A program made the translations under genes and the position numbers. Shown piece by piece: positions 59,779-64,000 of a stretch of DNA of 64,000 nt. Positions within the stretch are counted from its first letter, which is position 1. Each line of letters begins with the position of its first letter. The stretch spans positions 496,001 to 560,000 of the forward strand of contig NZ_JAHBAY010000003.1 of assembly GCF_018499875.1 (NCBI RefSeq). The letters run 5' to 3'. The DNA comes from Kineosporia corallincola (lineage in GTDB: Bacteria; Actinomycetota; Actinomycetes; Actinomycetales; Kineosporiaceae). Below the pieces are notes generated by a model. That model was given only the letters and a program-made list of their open reading frames with translations. It ran no database searches and was not told where the DNA came from.

Positions 59779-60402
59779 ATGGAATTTGAGGACGTCGTCC
59801 GCTCCCGGCGGATGGTGCGCACCTACGATCCGGCCCGCCCCGTGTCCCGTGACGTTCTGGCCCGGTTGCTGGACCTCGCGGTCCGGGCCCCCAGCGCGGG
59901 CTTCAGCCAGGGGTGGGACTTCGTCGTGCTCAGCGAAGCCGGTCAGGTGGACCGGTTCTGGGCGGCGACGAGCGGGGACGGCGCACCGGACCGCTGGCTG
60001 GAGGGCATGCGCACGGCACCCGCGCTGATCCTGTGTCTGTCCGACCGGGACGCCTACCTGGACCGCTACGCCGAGCCGGACAAGGGCTGGACCGATCGCG
60101 ACGAGGCCCGCTGGCCGGTGCCCTACTGGGACGTGGACACCGGGATGGCCTCGATGATCATCCTGCTGGCCGCGGTGGACGCCGGGCTGGCCGGCTGCTT
60201 CTTCGGGGTGCCGCCACAGCGGCGTGAGCAGGTGCTGGAGGCCTTCGCGATCCCGGCGGGGCGCCGCATCGTCGGGGTGATCAGCCTGGGTCACCCGCCG
60301 GCGCCGGGCACCGACCGGAAGTCGCCCTCGCTGCGCCGGGGGCGGCGCGGTGTGCCGGAGGTGGCGCACGACGGTGTGTTCGGCGAGCCGTTCCAGGCCT
60401 GA
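59779..60402 (+). CDS. Nitroreductase-family flavoprotein
   Basis: 207 residues. VVRSRRMVRTYDPARPVSRDVL and RAPSAGFSQGWDFVVL are the FMN-binding N-terminal motifs, and MASMIILLAAVDAGLAGCFFG and VISLGHPP complete the fold. It is divergent from the Pat-family gene. NAD(P)H-dependent reduction of a nitro or quinone compound is typical. It ends 193 bases before the first of the MAKILK peptide genes; a tailoring role for those peptides is conceivable but not supported beyond proximity. Confidence 0.83.
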   Translation: MEFEDVVRSRRMVRTYDPARPVSRDVLARLLDLAVRAPSAGFSQGWDFVVLSEAGQVDRFWAATSGDGAPDRWLEGMRTAPALILCLSDRDAYLDRYAEPDKGWTDRDEARWPVPYWDVDTGMASMIILLAAVDAGLAGCFFGVPPQRREQVLEAFAIPAGRRIVGVISLGHPPAPGTDRKSPSLRRGRRGVPEVAHDGVFGEPFQA

Positions 60403-60517
60403 GGCCGCCTGCCGGTCATGACCCACCGTGAGCCGCCGTGAACCGCCGTGAGCGGGCGGCGAGCTGTCCGGGAGCTGTCGGAACCTGTCACGGGGCGTTC
60501 GCAGGTTCTGCGGGTGG

Positions 60518-60565
60518 TTCTGCCAGGAACGACCGGCAGAGTTCTTCTCACGACAGCGAAACAGC
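60518..60565 (+). promoter_or_regulatory. 48-bp upstream element, copy 1 (before peptide gene 1)
   Basis: This 48-bp block occurs without any difference before peptide genes 1, 2 and 4, ending 29 bases before each start codon here. It contains a perfect inverted repeat TCTGCC-N10-GGCAGA (60519-60540) and GGAAC at its centre, which could be part of an extracytoplasmic-sigma-type promoter. Promoter or regulator binding is inferred from the conservation. Confidence 0.65.
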
Positions 60566-60594
60566 GGTCGCACCAACGAAAGAGGAGAGACACC

Positions 60595-60708
60595 ATGGCG
60601 AAGATCCTGAAGGCCCGGCACCGTCGTCCCGCTCAGAAGGTCGACCCGCAGCCGAAGCGCACGGAGCAGAACCGGGACGAGGCGCCCGCGCAGGGCGACC
60701 GCGACTGA
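60595..60708 (+). CDS. MAKILK-family small peptide 1 (type A)
   Basis: 37 residues: N-terminal MAKILKARHRRPAQK, then a hydrophilic middle with alternating basic and acidic residues, ending GDRD. Ribosome site AGAGGAG lies upstream. There is no Cys, Ser, Tyr, Trp or Phe, and no hydrophobic segment, so it is a disordered polyampholyte with a positive N-terminal half and an acidic C-terminal half. Type A shares RHRRPAQKV with peptide 3. It is followed by a UUCG-capped terminator, so it forms its own transcription unit. Function unknown; an exported peptide is inferred from the ABC exporter gene downstream. Confidence 0.8.
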   Translation: MAKILKARHRRPAQKVDPQPKRTEQNRDEAPAQGDRD

Positions 60709-60733
60709 CCCTTCTCCCCACGCCACGCAGGCC

Positions 60734-60780
60734 GGGGCCGGTGAACACCTTCGGGTGCTCACCGGCCCCGCCCGCGTTTT
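60734..60780 (+). terminator. UUCG-capped intrinsic terminator after peptide gene 1
   Basis: An 11-bp stem GGGGCCGGTGA/TCACCGGCCCC continues past one A-C mismatch into CACC/GGTG closed by a TTCG tetraloop, and TTTT follows at 60777-60780. Confidence 0.85.
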
Positions 60781-60838
60781 GGCGACGATCGCGAATGTGC
60801 CTGCGCTGTCAGATGTTTCTTCCAGGTTTCGGTCGCCG

Positions 60839-60886
60839 TTCTGCCAGGAACGACCGGCAGAGTTCTTCTCACGACAGCGAAACAGC
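60839..60886 (+). promoter_or_regulatory. 48-bp upstream element, copy 2 (before peptide gene 2)
   Basis: Identical to the element at 60518-60565 over all 48 bases, including the TCTGCC-N10-GGCAGA inverted repeat. It lies downstream of the gene 1 terminator, which implies a new promoter for genes 2 and 3. Confidence 0.65.
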
Positions 60887-60914
60887 AGTCGCAGCGACGA
60901 AGAGGAGAAACACC

Positions 60915-61031
60915 ATGGCCAAGATCCTGAAGAACCGCGACCGCCGCCCCGTCGCCAAGCCGGAGACCCCGGCCAAGCGCAAGGACAACCAGAACAACCA
61001 GCAGCCGGCCCCCGCCGCCGACCGCGACTGA
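60915..61031 (+). CDS. MAKILK-family small peptide 2 (type B)
   Basis: 38 residues: MAKILKNRDRRPVAKPETPA, then a Lys/Asn/Gln-rich stretch and a C-terminal PAPAADRD. AGAGGAG precedes the ATG. Type B is shared with peptide 4 (RDRRPVxKPETPAKRKDNQ). Forty-five bases separate it from peptide gene 3 without an intervening terminator, so the two should be co-transcribed. No secretion signal, cysteine or double-glycine site is present. Confidence 0.8.
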   Translation: MAKILKNRDRRPVAKPETPAKRKDNQNNQQPAPAADRD

Positions 61032-61076
61032 CCCCCACCCCTCCCCCACCACCGAAATCCCAAGGAGCACAGAACC

Positions 61077-61190
61077 ATGGCGAAGATCCTCAAGGCCCGG
61101 CACCGTCGTCCCGCCCAGAAGGTGGAGACCCAGCCGAAGCGCAACGAGCAGAACCCGGACCAGGCGCCCGCACGGGACGACCGCGACTGA
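61077..61190 (+). CDS. MAKILK-family small peptide 3 (type A)
   Basis: 37 residues, close to peptide 1 (MAKILKARHRRPAQKVETQP against MAKILKARHRRPAQKVDPQP), ending DDRD. AAGGAG precedes the start. The spacer to gene 2 (CCCCACCCCTCCCCC) carries no copy of the 48-bp element, so gene 3 depends on the gene 2 promoter. It is followed by the second UUCG-capped terminator. Confidence 0.8.
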   Translation: MAKILKARHRRPAQKVETQPKRNEQNPDQAPARDDRD

Positions 61191-61228
61191 GCGGGCGTAC
61201 GGCACGTCGTCCTGATGCCACGCAGGCC

Positions 61229-61275
61229 GGGGCCGGTGAACACCTTCGGGTGCTCACCGGCCCCGCCCGCGTTTT
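61229..61275 (+). terminator. UUCG-capped intrinsic terminator after peptide gene 3
   Basis: Same stem, TTCG loop and TTTT tail as the terminator after gene 1, 495 bp further on. Confidence 0.85.
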
Positions 61276-61333
61276 GGCGACGATCGCGAATGTGCCTGCG
61301 CTGTCAGATGTTTCTTCCAGGTTTCAGTCGCCG

Positions 61334-61381
61334 TTCTGCCAGGAACGACCGGCAGAGTTCTTCTCACGACAGCGAAACAGC
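61334..61381 (+). promoter_or_regulatory. 48-bp upstream element, copy 3 (before peptide gene 4 and exporter)
   Basis: Third identical copy. As no terminator lies between gene 4 and the ABC exporter gene, this element should drive the exporter as well, tying peptide and exporter expression together. Confidence 0.65.
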
Positions 61382-61409
61382 AGTCGCAGCGACGAAGAGG
61401 AGAAACACC

Positions 61410-61523
61410 ATGGCCAAGATCCTGAAGAACCGCGACCGCCGCCCCGTCACCAAGCCGGAGACCCCGGCCAAGCGCAAGGACAACCAGGACAACCAGCAGC
61501 CGGCCCCGGCCGGCCGCGACTGA
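61410..61523 (+). CDS. MAKILK-family small peptide 4 (type B)
   Basis: 37 residues: MAKILKNRDRRPVTKPETPA, then a Lys/Asp/Asn/Gln-rich stretch and the C-terminus PAPAGRD. It differs from peptide 2 by a Val-Ala to Val-Thr change, one Asn to Asp change and a C-terminal AADRD to AGRD change. AGAGGAG is upstream. The stop codon is 13 bases before the exporter ATG, so the peptide and exporter are co-transcribed. Confidence 0.8.
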   Translation: MAKILKNRDRRPVTKPETPAKRKDNQDNQQPAPAGRD

Positions 61524-61536
61524 GCGATCGCCTGAC

Positions 61537-63387
61537 ATGAGCACCCTGCTCGACGCTCAGGCCGAGGCCGGTGGGCACCTCGCGGTGTCCGCCGGCCCGG
61601 CCGGCCCGGCGGTGACGGACGAACCACCCGAACCACCGCGTCTCAGCTGGCCGCAGGTCCTGCGCCGCTTCTGGCCACTCACCGCGGGCAGACGCCTGGC
61701 GATGGCCGGCGCGCTGCTCTGCTTCACCCTCGCGGTGGTGGCCGACGCGATAGGCATCGAGCTGCTCTCCACGTTGATCGACGGCGCGGTCGAAAACGCC
61801 GACCTGGACCAGTTCTGGCACCCGGCGGCGATCTGGGCCGTGGTCACCCTGGCCGCGGCCGCGCTGACCTACGCCGGTTCCGTGCTCACCGCCTCCGCCT
61901 CCGAGCGGTTCTCCCGGCGGCTGCGCGCCCACACCCACGACCACCTGCTCACCGTGGCCCCGGAGGAACTCGACCGGCGCGCGCTGGGCGACGTGCTGTC
62001 CCGGGTGGTCGACGACACCGAGGACGTCGAGCACCTGACCGTCAGCGGAGCCGTCAGCACCGCCGGATCGGCCCTGGCCGTGGTGATCTTCGGCATCGCC
62101 GCCTGGCGGCAGAGCTGGATGCTGGCGCTCGTGGTGCTGGCCGCCGCCCCCTGCGTGTGGCTGCTGAACCGCTGGCTGACCGGACGCACGCACGCCGTGT
62201 CGATGCGCACCCGGGTGGCTCACGGCGCCCTGACCTCGACGCTGGAGCAGAGTTTCACCAACGCCGCGCTGGTGCAGGCCTACAACGGGCGCCCGGCCGA
62301 GCGCCGCCGCCTGGCGGCCGTGTCCGGCCGGCTGATGCGGGCCCGGCTGCGGCAGACCCGGCTGGCCGCCGTGCAGGGGCCGCTCACCGAGCTGGTCGAG
62401 ACGGCGGGACTGCTGGCCGTGATCGGCATCGGCGTCATCAACATCGCCACCGGCGACCTGACCGTGGGCGGCCTGCTGGCCTTCACCGCCTACCTGACGT
62501 TCCTCTACCCGCCGATCACCGCGCTCGGTCAGCTCGGGCTGGTCGCCTCCAGCTCCGGCACCAGCGCGGCCCGGCTGGTGGAACTGCTCGACCTGGAGCC
62601 CGCGGTGCGGGAGGCCCGGTCTCTCGTCGTCCATGACCGGGAGATCACGGCGGGACCGGCCGGCATCGCGATCGAGGGCGTCACCGTGCGCTCGCCCGGC
62701 CGTCCCGACCGGCTGCACGACGTCAGCCTGCGGATCCCGGCCGGCGCGCTGGCCATGGTCACCGGCCCGAGCGGCGCCGGAAAGTCCACCCTGGTGGAGC
62801 TTCTCGTGCGGTTCCGCGACCCGGACGCCGGGCGGATCCGGCTCGGCGGCCGGGACCTGCGGGACCGCCCGCTGGGCGAACTGCGCAACGAGGTGACGCT
62901 GCTGCCGCAGGAACCGTTCATGTTCGACGAGACGGTGCGCGACAACATCACCTACGGCGTGCCGGAAGACCCGGGCACCGGCCCGATCAGCCTGGCGACC
63001 CGCGACAGCGGCGCCGCGGAGTTCCTCGACCGGCTGCCCGACGGCCTGGCCACCCAGGTCGGCCAGCGCGGCCGGGCCCTGTCCGGCGGGCAGCGGCAGC
63101 GGATCGCCCTGGCCCGGGCCCTGCTGCGGGAGGGATCGGTGCTGGTGCTCGACGAGCCGACCACCGGCCTGGACCCGCAGGCGGCACAGAACCTGATCGG
63201 CACGCTGCGCCTGCTCACGGCGCGGGGCCGCACGGTGGTGCTGGTGACGCACGACCTGGGCCTCACCCGCTACGCCGATCAGGTGATCGAGATGCGGGCC
63301 GGCCGGGTGCACCGGCTGACCGTCTCACCGGACGCCCCGGCCCACCCCCTGGACCGTCCGGGAACCCAGCAGCTGAAGGCCGGGTGA
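61537..63387 (+). CDS. ABC exporter, fused membrane and ATPase domains
   Basis: 616 residues. A short Pro/Glu-rich cytosolic lead (about 1-40, ending PRLSWPQVLRRFWPL) is followed by six membrane helices (about 50-320), with the type IV exporter layout. The ATPase has Walker A TGPSGAGKS near residue 408, Q-loop LLPQEP, signature LSGGQRQRIALARALL and Walker B VLVLDEPTTGLD. There is no N-terminal C39 peptidase domain, so the exporter does not itself cleave a double-glycine leader. It lies 13 bases after peptide gene 4. A second, incomplete ABC gene starts at 63921 with a similar lead (LPRLTW), so the functional exporter may be a heterodimer. Substrate assignment to the MAKILK peptides is inference. 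Confidence 0.88.
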   Translation: MSTLLDAQAEAGGHLAVSAGPAGPAVTDEPPEPPRLSWPQVLRRFWPLTAGRRLAMAGALLCFTLAVVADAIGIELLSTLIDGAVENADLDQFWHPAAIWAVVTLAAAALTYAGSVLTASASERFSRRLRAHTHDHLLTVAPEELDRRALGDVLSRVVDDTEDVEHLTVSGAVSTAGSALAVVIFGIAAWRQSWMLALVVLAAAPCVWLLNRWLTGRTHAVSMRTRVAHGALTSTLEQSFTNAALVQAYNGRPAERRRLAAVSGRLMRARLRQTRLAAVQGPLTELVETAGLLAVIGIGVINIATGDLTVGGLLAFTAYLTFLYPPITALGQLGLVASSSGTSAARLVELLDLEPAVREARSLVVHDREITAGPAGIAIEGVTVRSPGRPDRLHDVSLRIPAGALAMVTGPSGAGKSTLVELLVRFRDPDAGRIRLGGRDLRDRPLGELRNEVTLLPQEPFMFDETVRDNITYGVPEDPGTGPISLATRDSGAAEFLDRLPDGLATQVGQRGRALSGGQRQRIALARALLREGSVLVLDEPTTGLDPQAAQNLIGTLRLLTARGRTVVLVTHDLGLTRYADQVIEMRAGRVHRLTVSPDAPAHPLDRPGTQQLKAG

Positions 63388-63603
63388 GACCGGGCGAAAA
63401 GAATGAACCACGACCTCGTTTCATGTTCCTTTATCGAATGCGATTGCCGGATGACAACTTCCATTGAAGAATCAATCATGATCAGGCACCCCCGAACCGG
63501 TGCCACCCCGCACCCGTGCACCCCTTCACTTGTCTGGAGACTTTCCCCGGTGCCTCGTGAATTTGCTTGTTCTCCTAAGTTTTTCACAGTCGCTGATCAT
63601 GGT
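63388..63603. other. Low-GC spacer between exporter and peptide gene 5
   Basis: GC falls to 40 percent over 63421-63480 (24 of 60 bases), far below neighbouring DNA. A frame of 68 codons on the plus strand (63403-63609) has no ribosome site and atypical codons. I see no gene. It may be a promoter or regulatory region, or a remnant of inserted DNA. Confidence 0.5.
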
Positions 63604-63651
63604 TTCTGACAGAAAAGAACGCCAGAGTCCTTTCTCGTCGCCGCGAAACAC
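63604..63651 (+). promoter_or_regulatory. Diverged copy of the upstream element before peptide gene 5
   Basis: TTCTG, GAACG, CAGAGT, CTCG and GCGAAACA are shared in order with the 48-bp element of genes 1, 2 and 4, but the TCTGCC/GGCAGA palindrome is lost. Alignment is by eye. Confidence 0.45.
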
Positions 63652-63680
63652 CTCGCGGCACCGACCAGAAGGAGCCACTC

Positions 63681-63791
63681 ATGGCGAAGATCCTCAAGCC
63701 CCGCAAGCGTCGTCCCGTCGAGAAGCCGCTGCCGGAGCCCCGCAAGAAGAAGCAGCAGCCGCAGGAGCCGGCCCCGCAGCCGCGCGACTGA
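63681..63791 (+). CDS. MAKILK-family small peptide 5
   Basis: 36 residues: MAKILKPRKRRPVEKPLPEP, then a Lys/Gln/Pro-rich stretch ending APQPRD. AAGGAG precedes the ATG. It is the most diverged member and forms a third type, but keeps the invariant N-terminal pattern and C-terminal Arg-Asp. It has no Cys, Ser, Thr or aromatic residue. A terminator separates it from the second ABC gene. Confidence 0.78.
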   Translation: MAKILKPRKRRPVEKPLPEPRKKKQQPQEPAPQPRD

Positions 63792-63829
63792 CGTAGCACC
63801 CGACGCCGACTCACCCTCGGCCGACGGCC

Positions 63830-63863
63830 GGGCCGGTAGGCACCTCACGGTGCCTGCCGGCCC
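63830..63863 (+). terminator. Terminator hairpin after peptide gene 5
   Basis: 15-base arms GGGCCGGTAGGCACC (63830-63844) and GGTGCCTGCCGGCCC (63849-63863) pair with one wobble position around a 4-base TCAC loop. It is 38 bases after the gene 5 stop, before the next ABC gene. Confidence 0.75.
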
Positions 63864-63920
63864 AGCGCTTTGCCCGATCCCCTTTTCCGGAGGGACTTTT
63901 CCCATCACGAGGAGCCGGAC

Positions 63921-64000
63921 GTGACGCCACCCGATCCCGAGACCGATGCGGGCGAGGACGAAGACGATCCGGGCAGTGACCTGCCCCGGCTGACCTGGCC
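63921..64000 (+). CDS. Start of a second ABC transporter gene (truncated by window end)
   Basis: Only 26 codons are visible from GTG 63921, with GGAG upstream: an acidic Asp/Glu-rich lead ending LPRLTW. That ending aligns with PRLSW just before the first membrane helix of the exporter at 61537, which suggests a paralogous ABC exporter subunit. The identification depends on this short match and on the context. Confidence 0.5.
   Translation, partial: MTPPDPETDAGEDEDDPGSDLPRLTW

Larger units (their letters stand above)
60722..61031 (+). repeat. Tandem cassette duplication, copy 1
   Basis: From the terminator stem through peptide gene 2. The 5' 193 bases match copy 2 (61217 onward, offset 495 bp) with one difference (CGGTCGCC against CAGTCGCC), and the coding part differs at a few positions plus a three-base deletion. 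The near identity of non-coding DNA indicates a recent duplication or gene conversion. Confidence 0.9.
61217..61523 (+). repeat. Tandem cassette duplication, copy 2
   Basis: Second copy of the terminator-element-type-B-gene cassette, offset 495 bp from copy 1. It ends with peptide gene 4 and directly precedes the exporter gene. Confidence 0.9.

Noticed and set aside
59779-60402. The nitroreductase as a RiPP tailoring enzyme for the MAKILK peptides
   Set aside because: The peptides contain no Cys and few or no Ser/Thr to form azolines, and the gene looks like a general nitroreductase with its own unit; only proximity supports it.
60595-61523. The MAKILK peptides as ribosomal proteins L32/L34/L36 or similar
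   Set aside because: Length and basic N-terminus are superficially similar, but the L36/L32 Cys motifs and L34 signature are absent, the C-termini are acidic, and multicopy linkage to an exporter is atypical.
63403-63609. A 68-codon frame in the low-GC spacer
   Set aside because: No ribosome site; it overlaps the upstream element of peptide gene 5 and has no recognisable pattern.

Overview
The window is chromosomal DNA from a high-GC actinomycete, with GTG/TTG starts, tightly overlapping genes and Actinobacteria-only families (DUF3000, DUF3159, DUF3710, DUF3093, DUF4193, DUF5998, SepH). From memory, the order hemQ-hemY-hemE-DUF3000-RNase D-dxs and methyltransferase-APC permease-ceoB-ceoC-DUF3159-OB fold-DUF3710-dut-DUF3093-DUF4193-suhB matches the Mycobacterium tuberculosis Rv2676c-Rv2701c region. 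The ROK regulator plus xylFGH-like importer beside dxs matches Streptomyces. A free-living saprophyte of the Kineosporiales/Streptomyces kind is my guess; no rRNA gene is present to settle it. I saw no tRNA, insertion sequence, prophage or CRISPR array.

Layout. (1) 1-14.1 kb, carbohydrate region: the end of treZ; a five-gene minus-strand operon that reads as a complete amino-sugar pathway of the Aga (N-acetylgalactosamine) type; a divergent DeoR-family repressor with a palindromic operator between; a C-rich minisatellite; a Gfo/Idh oxidoreductase; a sugar ABC importer without its own ATPase; and a GH2 beta-galactosidase. (2) 14.1-34.1 kb, housekeeping: SufE, a RibD-like reductase, an alpha/beta hydrolase, MsrB, the coproporphyrin-type heme genes hemQ, hemY and hemE, a degenerate response regulator, RNase D, a fatty-acid oxidation thiolase/FadB pair and dxs. 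(3) 34.2-38.7 kb: a xylose-type ABC importer followed by a Rok7B7-like ROK repressor. (4) 38.9-41.8 kb: aconitase, with a candidate iron box in its promoter region. (5) 42-60.4 kb: RNA methyltransferase, APC (KimA-like) transporter, paired TrkA-type proteins, the DUF block, dut, suhB, hemH, sepH, a phosphodiesterase-like protein, a GNAT/acyl-CoA synthetase fusion and a nitroreductase.

(6) 60.4-64 kb is the most unusual region. Five tiny genes encode 36-38 residue peptides with the shared pattern MAKILK-x-R-x-RRP-x-x-K and a C-terminal Arg-Asp. They are interleaved with an ABC exporter and the start of a second one. Three of the genes follow an identical 48-bp upstream element. A cassette of about 310 bp is tandemly duplicated, and UUCG-capped terminators separate the units. 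No modification enzyme or protease is visible before the window ends. I read this as a multicopy exported-peptide system that I do not recognise.

Many boundaries differ from the longest open frame because a shorter start has the better ribosome site or family fit; these choices are stated per gene.
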